DNA from: Sphingomonas phyllosphaerae
Lineage (GTDB): Bacteria > Pseudomonadota > Alphaproteobacteria > Sphingomonadales > Sphingomonadaceae
Length of the DNA: 64,000 bases
Direction: 5' to 3'
NCBI RefSeq assembly: GCF_029623345.1
Contig: NZ_JAPYKH010000008.1
Location: forward strand, 62,001-126,000
The notes beneath the pieces are model-generated. The model was not told where the DNA came from and did no database searches. It saw nothing but the letters and a program-made list of their open reading frames with translations. The number at the start of each line of letters is the position of its first letter. Position 1 is the first letter of the stretch. This document shows positions 35,608-43,987 of this stretch, piece by piece. The translations under genes were made by a program, and so were the position numbers.

Positions 35608-36240
35608 TCAGCGCCGCGGTGCTGCGGTGTCGACCGGCGGCAGCGGAGCACTACCGGCGAGCGCCGGTCCCGTCCCCGCGGCCGGCGGGGGCGGCGGAGC
35701 GCCGGCGCCCGCGGGAGGCGGCGCCCCGGCACCCGGCGGCGGCGGCGGGGGAGCACCCGCGCCCGGCGGCGGCGGCGGTGCCCCCACTCCCGGCGGCGGA
35801 GGCGGCGGTGCCCCCGCACCCGGCGCAGGGGGAGGCGGCGCGCCGGCCCCATGCGGCGGCCGGGGCGGACCGACCTCGCGGGCGCCGGCGCTGTCGACCA
35901 GGAAGCGCGCGCGTAGCTGGCCCTCGTCGTAGCGGCCCTGCACCAGTACCGGTGCGCCCGCGCGCGGCGCCGAGTCGCGCCCGGCCTCGACCAACGCGCG
36001 CCCGGTCGCGTCCTCGACGACGAAGCGGTCGCCGTATACCGCGGCGACGCGGCCGCGCACCGTGACCACGCCGCTCGACTGCGGCAGCTTGGCGACCGCG
36101 GTGGGCACGGTCGGCGCCATCTCGACCGCGGGACGGGTCAGCGCCATCGCGCCGGCGCCACCCGCGGCGCCGAGCGCCAGCAGCGCCGCGCCCGCCAGAG
36201 CGATGCGGCGCGGGGCAGTGATATGGGGTAGAAGGGTCAT
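35608..36240 (-). CDS. Membrane-anchored OB-fold-like protein with a proline-rich repeat tail
   Basis: A 210-residue protein. Residues 8-33 form a hydrophobic anchor or signal (RRIALAGAALLALGAAGGAG). The next 70 residues look like a small OB-fold domain (VVTVRGRVAAVYGDRFVVED, then ALVEAG and APVLVQGRYDEGQLRARF), as in periplasmic YgiW/DUF5666-type proteins. The last 85 residues are repeats of GAGAPPPPPPG. It is divergent from a two-component system with a PhoP-like box between them, so it may be a target of that system. The tail could span the cell envelope. Function unknown. Confidence 0.78.
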   Translation of the reverse strand: MTLLPHITAPRRIALAGAALLALGAAGGAGAMALTRPAVEMAPTVPTAVAKLPQSSGVVTVRGRVAAVYGDRFVVEDATGRALVEAGRDSAPRAGAPVLVQGRYDEGQLRARFLVDSAGAREVGPPRPPHGAGAPPPPAPGAGAPPPPPPGVGAPPPPPGAGAPPPPPPGAGAPPPAGAGAPPPPPAAGTGPALAGSAPLPPVDTAAPRR

Positions 36241-36308
36241 CGAACAGCTCCTCTGCTTGCGATGCACCGTCTCTACGCGCGCCCTCCGCCACCCGCGCTG
36301 AACCGGGC

Positions 36309-36325
36309 GGTTCAGTTTCGGTTTA
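36309..36325 (+). promoter_or_regulatory. PhoP-box-like direct repeat in the divergent promoter
   Basis: GGTTCA-GTTTC-GGTTTA has the PhoP-box layout of two (T/G)GTTTA half-sites separated by five bases, with one mismatch in the first half-site. It lies 24 bp before the response regulator gene and about 70 bp from the divergent proline-rich protein gene. Autoregulation by the adjacent OmpR/PhoP-type regulator is likely, on sequence grounds only. Confidence 0.55.
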
Positions 36326-36348
36326 ACCGCGGTGTATAGCCGCTCCTT

Positions 36349-37008
36349 ATGCGTATCCTGCTCGTCGAGGACGACCGCGACCTCGGTCCCCGTATCGCGC
36401 GCGCGCTGCGCGACGAACGCTGCGCGGTCGACCTCGTCGCCGACGGCATCGACGCCGCGCATCTCGGCGAGACCGAGCAATATGACGCCGCGGTGCTCGA
36501 TCTCGGTCTGCCGGGGCAGGACGGCATCGCGGTGCTGCGCGCGTGGCGCGGAGCCGGGCGCGACCTGCCGGTGCTGGTGCTCACTGCGCGCGACGGCTGG
36601 TCCGACAAGGTCGCCGGGTTCAAGGCCGGCGCCGATGACTATCTCGTCAAGCCGTTCCGCGTCGAGGAGCTGGTGATGCGGCTGCGCGCGCTGGTGCGTC
36701 GCGCCGCTGGCCATGCCCAGCCGCTGCTGCGCGCCGGTCCGCTCTCGTTCGACGCGCCGACCGGCACCTTCGAGCTCGACGGCCTCCCGCTTAAGCTCAC
36801 CGCGCTGGAATGGCGCGTGCTGTCGCAGCTGATGCTGCGCAAGGGCGCGGTGATCGAGCGGCTCGACCTGCTCGAGAAGGTCTACGAGGGCGACGCCGAC
36901 ACCGACTCGAACAGCCTCGAGGTGATCGTCGGCCGACTGCGCAAGAAGATCGGCGCCGCGCTGATCGAGACGGTGCGCGGGCGCGGCTATCGGCTGGTCG
37001 GCGCGTGA
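36349..37008 (+). CDS. OmpR/PhoP-type response regulator
   Basis: A 219-residue regulator. The receiver domain has acidic residues 8-9 (VEDDRDLG), the phospho-acceptor Asp51 in AVLDLGLPGQDG, Thr in VLTARDG and Lys in DYLVKPF. The winged-helix output has LKLTALEWRVLSQLMLRKG and the recognition helix SNSLEVIVGRLRKKIG, closest to the PhoP/QseB subgroup. It overlaps its kinase gene by four bases (GTGA). A PhoP-like box lies immediately upstream. Confidence 0.94.
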   Translation: MRILLVEDDRDLGPRIARALRDERCAVDLVADGIDAAHLGETEQYDAAVLDLGLPGQDGIAVLRAWRGAGRDLPVLVLTARDGWSDKVAGFKAGADDYLVKPFRVEELVMRLRALVRRAAGHAQPLLRAGPLSFDAPTGTFELDGLPLKLTALEWRVLSQLMLRKGAVIERLDLLEKVYEGDADTDSNSLEVIVGRLRKKIGAALIETVRGRGYRLVGA

Positions 37009-38309
37009 GCGCGCGCCCGCCGCGCTCGATCCAGGCGCGGATGCTGATCGTGTCCGCGCTCGCCACCGCGCTCGCGCTCGCGCTCGCCGGGGCGGCGATG
37101 GCGGGGCTGCTCGGGCGCTTCGTGGTGGAGGGGCTAGACCGGCGGCTCGACGCCGAGCTGGCGCTGCTCGCCAGCGCGGTGGATGGTGACGGGCGGATCG
37201 ATCGCGCGCGGCTCGAGCGGGTACGCGGCGCGCTCGACGCCGGCCCCGAGTGGCGGTGGCGCATCGCCGGTCCCGACGGCACGCTCGGTTCGGCCGACTT
37301 TCCGGCGCTGGAGCCGCCACCGCCGGTGGGGCCGATCGCGCCGCAGCGCCCGCGCCCGCGCGAGGGCGCGTCCGGGAACGAGGGGGCGGTGCACGCGCGC
37401 GAGCTGGTGATCGCGAGCAGCCGCGGCGACGTCACGCTCAGTGCGGCCGCGCCGCGCTCGGTGGTGCGGCGCCCGATCGAGGAGGCGCTGTGGCCGCTGC
37501 TCGGCGCGCTCGCGGCGGTGGCGGCGGTGCTCACCACGGCGCTGTTGGTGCAGCTGCGCGTCGGGCTGGCGCCGCTGCGCCGGCTGCGCGATCAGGTCGC
37601 GGCGATCCGCGGCGGCGCGCGCGAGCGAGTCGAGGAGGAGCAGCCCGCCGAGCTGCGCCCGCTCGCCGCCGAGCTCAACGCGCTCGCCGCCGACAATGCC
37701 GCCGCGCTCGCCGCGGCGCGCGGCGCCGCGGCCAATCTCGCGCACGCGCTCAAGACGCCGGTCGCGGCGCTGGCGCTCGACCTGCGCGACCGGCCCGCGC
37801 AGGCGGCGCAGGTCGAGCGGATCGATCGCACCATCCGCCACCACCTCGCGCGCGCGCGCGCGGCCGCGATCGATCGCCGCGCCGCCACGCCGCTGCGGCC
37901 CGCGACCGCGGGGCTCGTCGCCGCAGTGGGCGCGCTCCATCGCGCCGCGCGGATCACGTTCGACGTGCCCGCCGACCTCGCCGTCGCGATCGACCCGCAG
38001 GATCTCGACGAGCTGCTCGGCAATCTGCTCGACAATGCCGCGCGCCACGCCGCCGCAGATGTCGCGCTGCGCGCCGCGCGCGACGGGCGCTGGGTCACGG
38101 TGGAGGTGAGCGACGACGGCTCGGGCATCCCCGCGGCCGAGCGCGACCGCGTCGCCCGCCCAGGCACCCGGCTCGACGAGCGCGGAGACGGGCACGGCTT
38201 CGGGCTGGCGATCGCGTCCGAGCTGGTCGCGCTGTACGGCGGCGCGCTGGCGCTTCAGGAGGCGAGCGGCGGCGGCCTTGCGGTGCGGCTGAGGCTGCCG
38301 TCGGCCTAG
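37005..38309 (+). CDS. Sensor histidine kinase, partner of the PhoP-type regulator
   Basis: A 434-residue kinase with two transmembrane helices (about 14-38 and 163-184) flanking a short 120-residue periplasmic sensor region. A HAMP segment follows, and then the H-box LAHALKTPVAAL with His247, an N-box LLGNLLDNAARHA and G-boxes DDGSGIP and GHGFGLAI. The PhoQ-like H-box (AHALKTP) fits the PhoP-type partner. The GTG start overlaps the regulator's stop codon. The signal sensed is unknown; Mg or cationic peptides are possible by analogy only. Confidence 0.93.
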   Translation: MSARPPRSIQARMLIVSALATALALALAGAAMAGLLGRFVVEGLDRRLDAELALLASAVDGDGRIDRARLERVRGALDAGPEWRWRIAGPDGTLGSADFPALEPPPPVGPIAPQRPRPREGASGNEGAVHARELVIASSRGDVTLSAAAPRSVVRRPIEEALWPLLGALAAVAAVLTTALLVQLRVGLAPLRRLRDQVAAIRGGARERVEEEQPAELRPLAAELNALAADNAAALAAARGAAANLAHALKTPVAALALDLRDRPAQAAQVERIDRTIRHHLARARAAAIDRRAATPLRPATAGLVAAVGALHRAARITFDVPADLAVAIDPQDLDELLGNLLDNAARHAAADVALRAARDGRWVTVEVSDDGSGIPAAERDRVARPGTRLDERGDGHGFGLAIASELVALYGGALALQEASGGGLAVRLRLPSA

Positions 38310-38376
38310 ACTAGGCTTGCCGCCCCGCACTCACGAGCTAAGCTGCTTATCGAACAAGATAAACGGGGATGGCAGG

Positions 38377-39369
38377 ATGAGGTGGCACCGGATCGGTCTG
38401 GGCGCGTTGGCGCTGCTGGCGAGCGGGACGATGGCGGCGAGTGCACCCGTGCCGGGGGCCAACCCGCTCTTCCACGACAGGTTCACGGCCGACCCGGCGC
38501 CGCTGGTGGCCGGCGACCGGCTGTACCTCTACGTCGGGCACGACGAGGCGCAGCGCGACGAGATGTTCAACATGAAGGAGTGGCTGGTCTATTCCACCAC
38601 CGACATGCGCCACTGGACCGCGCACGGCGCGATCATGAACGTGAAGGATTTCAAATGGGCCAAGCAGGACGCCTGGGCGTCTCAGGCGATCTTCAAGAAC
38701 GGCAGATACTGGTTCTACGCCGCGGTCGAGCATGACTCGACCCATCCCGGCAAGGCGATCGCGGTGGCGGTGTCCGACAAGCCCACCGGCCCGTTCGTCG
38801 ACGCCAAGGGATCGGCGCTGATCACCAACGAGATGACGCCCAAGGGCACGCACAGCTGGGAGGACATCGACCCCACCGTGCTCACCGACGATGACGGCAC
38901 GACCTGGATCGCCTGGGGCAATCGGCAATGTTATATTGCCAAGCTCAAGCCCAACATGATCGAGCTCGACGGACCGATCACCGAGATCACGCCGCCGCAC
39001 TTCGAGGAAGGGCCGTGGCTGCACAAGCGCGGCAAGCTCTATTATCTCACCTATGCCTCGCTCGACCGCAGCAAGCATCGCGACGAGAAGGTGTCCTACT
39101 CGACCGCGCCGACGATCCGCGGACCGTGGACCTACCGTGGCGAGCTGACCGGATCGGGCAAGTACAGCTTCACGATCCATCCGGGCATCGTCGAGTTCAA
39201 GAAGCGTTGGTACCTCTTCCTCCACAACGCGACGCTGGCGATCGGCGACCTCAACGGTTCGATCGGGCGGCGCGCGGTGACGGTGGAGTATCTGCGCTAC
39301 AATCCGGACGGGACGATGCGCCCCGTGGTGCAGACCGAGGCGGGAGTGACCGCACCCGCGCCGCGATAA
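38377..39369 (+). CDS. GH43 family glycoside hydrolase, exported
   Basis: A 330-residue protein with a signal peptide (1-22) and a five-bladed propeller typical of GH43 arabinofuranosidases and xylosidases. The three catalytic acids are visible: base Asp39 in FTADPAPLV, modulator Asp165 in WEDIDPTVLTDDDG, and acid Glu211 in HFEEGPWLHKRG. The ATG at 38377 gives a clean signal peptide; a frame open 20 codons upstream is unlikely. It may act on the same class of polysaccharide as the GH39 enzyme at 25-27 kb. Confidence 0.93.
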   Translation: MRWHRIGLGALALLASGTMAASAPVPGANPLFHDRFTADPAPLVAGDRLYLYVGHDEAQRDEMFNMKEWLVYSTTDMRHWTAHGAIMNVKDFKWAKQDAWASQAIFKNGRYWFYAAVEHDSTHPGKAIAVAVSDKPTGPFVDAKGSALITNEMTPKGTHSWEDIDPTVLTDDDGTTWIAWGNRQCYIAKLKPNMIELDGPITEITPPHFEEGPWLHKRGKLYYLTYASLDRSKHRDEKVSYSTAPTIRGPWTYRGELTGSGKYSFTIHPGIVEFKKRWYLFLHNATLAIGDLNGSIGRRAVTVEYLRYNPDGTMRPVVQTEAGVTAPAPR

Positions 39370-39387
39370 GGCGTCGCGGCGGGGCGC

Positions 39388-40218
39388 TCACAGCATCTCG
39401 AGCGGCACCGGTGCGCGGGGGCGGGGGAAAGCGCGGTCGAGCTTGGCCAGCTCCTCCGGCGTTAGAGCCAGATCCGCCGCCGCGCGATTGTCGCGAACGT
39501 GTTCGGCGCGCCCGGCCTTGGGTATGGCGATCACGCCCTCGTGCGCGAGCAGCCACGCCAGCGCCACTTGCGCCGCGGTCACGCCGCGCGCCGCCGCCAC
39601 CGCCGCTAGCGCGGGACGGCCGAGCAGGCGGCCTTGCTCGACCGGACTGTACGCCATCACCGGGATGTCGTGTGAAGCCAGCCACGGCAGCAGGTCATGC
39701 TCGGGCCCGCGGCGCGTCAGATTGTAGAGGATCTGATCGGTGGCGCAGTCCGTACCGCCGGCAGCGACGAGTTCCTCCATGTCGTCGCGGTCCAGGTTGC
39801 TGACGCCCCAGCGCATTATCTTGCCCGCCGCGACCAGCGCGGCCATCGCTTCGACTGTCTCTCGCAGCGGCACGCTGCCACGCCAGTGGAGCAGGTACAG
39901 GTCGAGCCGGTCGGTGCCGAGCCGCTCGAGGCTCGCCTCGCAGGCGCGTGTCAGTCGCGTGCGCGAGGCGTTCTGCGGATAGGCCTTGCTGACCAGGAAC
40001 ACGTCGTCGCGTCGCCCCGCGATCGCCGCGCCGACCACCCGCTCGGACTCGCCCTCGCCGTACATCTCGGCGGTGTCGATCAGCGTCATCCCGAGATCGA
40101 TCCCGGTACGCAGCGCGGTCACCTCGTCGTCGCGGCGGTCGGCGCGCTCGCCCATCATCCAGCTGCCTTGGCCAAGCGCGGGAACAGTCGCGCCGTCGAG
40201 CAGCCGGATCGTCCTCAC
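39388..40218 (-). CDS. Aldo/keto reductase
   Basis: A 276-residue (beta/alpha)8 oxidoreductase using NADPH. The tetrad is visible: Asp and Tyr in LIDTAEMYGEGESE, Lys in VFLVSKAYPQN and His in LYLLHWRGS. The C-terminal IPKAGRAEHVRDN binds the cofactor phosphate. A GTG at 40218 overlaps the SDR stop codon by four bases (GTGA) and gives the usual N terminus VRTIRLLDG; an ATG at 40236 would add six residues. It is coupled to the SDR gene upstream. Confidence 0.9.
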   Translation of the reverse strand: MRTIRLLDGATVPALGQGSWMMGERADRRDDEVTALRTGIDLGMTLIDTAEMYGEGESERVVGAAIAGRRDDVFLVSKAYPQNASRTRLTRACEASLERLGTDRLDLYLLHWRGSVPLRETVEAMAALVAAGKIMRWGVSNLDRDDMEELVAAGGTDCATDQILYNLTRRGPEHDLLPWLASHDIPVMAYSPVEQGRLLGRPALAAVAAARGVTAAQVALAWLLAHEGVIAIPKAGRAEHVRDNRAAADLALTPEELAKLDRAFPRPRAPVPLEML

Positions 40219-41183
40219 TTGGCGCGTCCGCGCCACAGCGCCACGCCCGCCAGCGCCGCGAGCGCGACCGCACCGGCGGCGGCGGCCTTGCGTCCGCGGT
40301 GCGGGTCGCGGCGGAGAGCGTCAGGGCCGCTCGCGCCCGCGGGCGGTTCGTGGATCGCGCCGGGCGTGTCCTCGCCGCGCGGCGCGCGCGCCGACCAGCT
40401 GTCCATGAAGCCGTTCATCATCGCGGCGATCAGATTGGGCGCGGCGAACTGCCCCAGCTTGAGGAGCAGCGCGGGCGCGCCGACCACGGTGGTGTCGCGC
40501 GGATGACGGGCGAGCCGCACCACTGCCTTCGCCACGGTCTCGGGGGCGAGCGCGCCCGGCGGTAGCGTCAGCCGTGCGCCCGTGTAATTGCCGGCATGAT
40601 CGATGCCCGGCGTGTCGACGAAAGTGGGGTAAACGTCGCAGACGTGCACGTCGGGGTGGCGCGAGAGCTCGCCGCGCAACGCCTCGCTGAAGCCGCGCAG
40701 GCCGAACTTGCTCGCAGCATATGCTGCCGCATAGGGCGTAGCCACGAAGCCGCCGACCGAGATCATGTTGACCCAGATGCCCCGCTCCTGTGCGAGGAAG
40801 ATTGGCACGACCGCATGCGCCTCGTTCATGTGCGACTGCAGGTTGGCCTGGATCACGCGCGCGTGATCGGGCAGCGGCACCTCATGGTAGCGGCCGACGA
40901 CGCCGACGCCGACACAGCTGAACCAGAGGTCGATCGTTCCGAGTGCGGCGCGCGCTTCATCGGCCAGCGCCTGCACCGCGGCCGCGTCGGTGACGTCGAC
41001 GACGCGGGTCTCCGCCTGGCCGCCGGCATTGCGACAGCGCACGGCGATGTCGGCCAGCCCTTCCTCACCTCGCGCCGCGAGCACCAGCCGCGCGCCGCGG
41101 CCGGCGAAGGCGATCGCGGTGGCAGCGCCGATCCCGCTCGACGCCCCGGTTATGACGACCCGTGTCGGCTCCCGCTCGCCCAT
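40215..41183 (-). CDS. Short-chain dehydrogenase/reductase with a C-terminal membrane anchor
   Basis: A 322-residue Rossmann oxidoreductase. GASSGIG at residues 13-19 binds the dinucleotide, NMISVGG gives the catalytic Ser, and YAAAYAASKFG gives the Tyr-x3-Lys pair. Unlike most SDRs it ends in a basic linker and a hydrophobic segment (AAAGAVALAALAGVALWRG), which probably tethers it to the membrane. It forms a two-gene operon with the aldo/keto reductase. The substrate is unknown. Confidence 0.9.
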   Translation of the reverse strand: MGEREPTRVVITGASSGIGAATAIAFAGRGARLVLAARGEEGLADIAVRCRNAGGQAETRVVDVTDAAAVQALADEARAALGTIDLWFSCVGVGVVGRYHEVPLPDHARVIQANLQSHMNEAHAVVPIFLAQERGIWVNMISVGGFVATPYAAAYAASKFGLRGFSEALRGELSRHPDVHVCDVYPTFVDTPGIDHAGNYTGARLTLPPGALAPETVAKAVVRLARHPRDTTVVGAPALLLKLGQFAAPNLIAAMMNGFMDSWSARAPRGEDTPGAIHEPPAGASGPDALRRDPHRGRKAAAAGAVALAALAGVALWRGRAK

Positions 41184-41312
41184 CTGTTGTCTCCCGTCGC
41201 TCCGCGGGTGGACGAACGGGGGGCGGCGGTGTTCCGGGTGTCAGGGACGTCGCGGAGGCGAGGGTAGAGAAAGGGAGGGCGGGCGCCGACGTGCACACCG
41301 TATCGTCATCGG

Positions 41313-41406
41313 CGTCATCCTGAACCCGTCCAGGATCCACCCGACCGCATACCTCGGATGTAAGGTGCTCGCGGGACGGTGGATCCTGAGACGAGTTCGG
41401 GATGAG
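41313..41406. repeat. Dispersed intergenic inverted repeat, copy 3
   Basis: GTCATCCTGAACCCGTCCAG at the left end is an inverted counterpart of ACGAGTTCGGGATGAG at the right, with a second paired segment GGATCCACC/GGTGGATCC inside. It lies between the SDR and chemoreceptor genes. Confidence 0.65.
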
Positions 41407-41429
41407 CCCTGGGTAAGATCAGGACGCGC

Positions 41430-43301
41430 TCAGAACTCGGACCAATCGTCCTGCGCCACCGCCACCGCGGCGTTGCCGCGGTTCGCGCGCGCGCCGGCGG
41501 CGATCCGCGCGCCCGCGCTCGCCGCGCGGGACTGGAGCTGGTGCACCGGTGAGGCGGTCGCCTCCCGCCGCACGGCGATCGCCTGAGCGGGCCGGTCACC
41601 CAGTTGGAAGCGGCTGACCTGCCGCGCCATATTCTCGGTCTCCTCGGCCAGGCTGCGCGCCGCCGCGGTGGCCTCCTCGACCATGGCGGCGTTCTGCTGG
41701 GTCACGCCGTCCATCTCGCTGACGGCGGTGTTGACCTGCTGGAGCCCGGTCGCCTGCTGCTCGGCCGCCGAGGCGATGTCGGACACCAGCGCGCTGATGT
41801 CACCGATCCGCCCGGTGATGCGGCTGAGCGCCTCGCCCGCCTGTGCCACCAACGTGACGCCGGCATCGACCTGCTCGGTCGAGGCGGTGATCTTGCTCTT
41901 CACGTCCTTGGCGGCGTCGGCCGAGCGCTGCGCCAGCGCGCGCACCTCGGAGGCGACCACCGCGAAGCCCTTGCCGGCGTCGCCCGCGCGCGCCGCCTCG
42001 ACGCCGGCGTTGAGCGCGAGCAGGTTGGTCTGGAAGGCGATCCCGTCGATCACCGCGATGATCTCGCTGATCTCGTTGGACGAGCGCTCGATCCCATTCA
42101 TCGCCTCGACCGCGCGGCGCACCACGTCAGCCGACTGTTCGGCGTCGCGGCGCGTCTCGGTCACCACACCGTTGACCTTGGTGGCGTTGGCGGCGGTGTC
42201 GCGCACGGTCGTGGTGATCTCGTGCATCGCCGCCGCGGTCTCCTCCAGGCTGGCGGCCTGCTGCTCGGTGCGCCGCGACAGATCGTCCGACGCCTGGCGG
42301 ATGTCGCTGGCGCCATTGGTGATCCCCTCGGCGCTGGCGTTGACCGCGGTGAGCGTGCCCGCGACCGACTGCATCGCGTTGTTGAAGTCGTCCTTCAGCT
42401 TGGCGAAGGGGCCGGTCAGCTCGGCGTCGATCCGCGCGGTGAGGTCGCCGCGCGCGAGCGCGTCGAGCCCATTGCCGACGCTGTCGACGATCAGCCGCGT
42501 CTGCTCCTGCTTGGCGCGTTCGGCGGCGACGAGCTGGTCGCGGAACGCCACCAACGAGCCGGCGAGCTCACCCACTTCGTCGCGGCGCGGATCAACCGCG
42601 ACATCGGCGTTGAGGTCGCCCGCGCCGAGCCGGCGCATCGTCGCGGTCATCGCGGTCAGCGGCGTGGCGATGCCACGGATCAGCGAGAGCAGCAGGAAGA
42701 CGGTCAGCGTGAGCGCGGCGAGGCTGAGCCCGATCGTGACGTTGCGCGACCAGAAATACAGGGCGCTCGCCGCGTCCATCTCGGTCTCCATCAGCTTGAC
42801 CTGGACCCGCTGCATCTCGGCGGCGTCGTCGTTGCCGCGATCGAAGAGCGGCTTGCTGCGACGATAGGAGGCGAACGCTGCCTCGTTCTGATTGGCGTGG
42901 GAGAGCTGCATCGTGGCGCGCGACTGCGCGATGTACGTGGCCCAGTGCTGCCGGAAGACGCGGAAGGTCTCGATCGCCTTCGGGTTGGTCAGGCTCTTGT
43001 CGAGATAGGCGATGTTCTGATCGATCAGCGCGTTGGTCTCCGCCGCCTCTTTCTCGGCCTCGGCGATCTTGTCGGGTTCGGTCGACAGGATGCTGGTCGC
43101 CTCGGCGACGCGGTAATCGGACGTGCCGGTGTTGATCGTCGCGATCGCCACCAGCTTCTCCCGCCGGCTGCGGCCGAGCGTCTCGGCGGCGTCGTTCAAC
43201 TTGCTCTGCGCGCTGACCGACATGACGGCCATGACGATGAGAGCGGCGGCGAGGATGCCGAAAGCAGTAAGCAGCTTGGCGCTGATCTTCATGTTCTTCA
43301 T
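41430..43301 (-). CDS. Methyl-accepting chemotaxis protein
   Basis: A 623-residue chemoreceptor. TM1 is about residues 10-30, a four-helix-bundle ligand domain spans about 31-186, TM2 is about 187-210, and a HAMP domain follows. A long coiled-coil signalling domain has the conserved hairpin tip segment IIAVIDGIAFQTNLLALNAGVEAARAGD in part (the tip is typical of MCPs). The C terminus ends in DWSEF, resembling the pentapeptide tether that docks CheR and CheB. No che genes are adjacent, so it signals to an array encoded elsewhere. Confidence 0.95.
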   Translation of the reverse strand: MKNMKISAKLLTAFGILAAALIVMAVMSVSAQSKLNDAAETLGRSRREKLVAIATINTGTSDYRVAEATSILSTEPDKIAEAEKEAAETNALIDQNIAYLDKSLTNPKAIETFRVFRQHWATYIAQSRATMQLSHANQNEAAFASYRRSKPLFDRGNDDAAEMQRVQVKLMETEMDAASALYFWSRNVTIGLSLAALTLTVFLLLSLIRGIATPLTAMTATMRRLGAGDLNADVAVDPRRDEVGELAGSLVAFRDQLVAAERAKQEQTRLIVDSVGNGLDALARGDLTARIDAELTGPFAKLKDDFNNAMQSVAGTLTAVNASAEGITNGASDIRQASDDLSRRTEQQAASLEETAAAMHEITTTVRDTAANATKVNGVVTETRRDAEQSADVVRRAVEAMNGIERSSNEISEIIAVIDGIAFQTNLLALNAGVEAARAGDAGKGFAVVASEVRALAQRSADAAKDVKSKITASTEQVDAGVTLVAQAGEALSRITGRIGDISALVSDIASAAEQQATGLQQVNTAVSEMDGVTQQNAAMVEEATAAARSLAEETENMARQVSRFQLGDRPAQAIAVRREATASPVHQLQSRAASAGARIAAGARANRGNAAVAVAQDDWSEF

Positions 43302-43496
43302 GGAACGAACCTCACGATGGTGAGGCGGTGATAGGGCCGATACGTTTCTAAGGCCTTAGCGGGGATCGCTGTTGAAACCGGGCATTTACGATTAGGCGCG
43401 TACGATGGTTAGCCGATGATGAAGCGCGCCTCTCGATCTGAACCGACCCGCCCTCGTTGCGGCGGCGGCTGGCGCGCGTCGCGAGGCTGAGCGGCG

Positions 43497-43901
43497 ATGA
43501 CGCGCCTGCGGCACCTGATCGAGCACCGGCCGGCGGTGACGGCTTGGCTGCTGCTGCTCGTCATCGCGCTGCGGCTGATCGTGCCCGCCGGCTTCATGCC
43601 GGCCGCCTCGATGCATGGGGTCACGTTGATCGCCTGTCCCGAGTGGGGCGCAGCGCCGGCGATGACGGCGCATCACGCGGCGCATCAGCGTACCGACCAC
43701 GGCGAATCGCATCGCCACGCCGAACAGCCCTGCGCGTTCGCCGGCCTGGGCCTGCCCACGCTCGCCGTGGGCGACCTACCGCCGCTGTCGCCTCCCGCCG
43801 ACGCGGTCGCGCTCGCCGCGACGCGGCTCGGCCGCGCGCTCCGGCTCGCCGCGGCCGACCGGCTCCGCCCGCCGACCCACGCGCCGCCCGCGCTCGCCTG
43901 A
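43497..43901 (+). CDS. DUF2946-like small membrane protein
   Basis: A 134-residue protein with one N-terminal transmembrane helix (about 14-33) ending in VPAGFMPA, the hallmark of the DUF2946 group. His-rich (MTAHHAAHQRTDHGESHRHA) and Cys-containing segments follow and could bind a metal. Such genes often sit beside copper-related TonB receptors, and here one starts 86 bp downstream. A role in copper or other metal handling is inferred from this context. Confidence 0.78.
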   Translation: MTRLRHLIEHRPAVTAWLLLLVIALRLIVPAGFMPAASMHGVTLIACPEWGAAPAMTAHHAAHQRTDHGESHRHAEQPCAFAGLGLPTLAVGDLPPLSPPADAVALAATRLGRALRLAAADRLRPPTHAPPALA

Positions 43902-43987
43902 TCTTCACACCACCAAGCCCGGCGCGCCATAGCGCGCGGGCCTGTCAGCGGCGGCGTGCCCTCGGCGCGCGAGCGATCGGAATTCTC

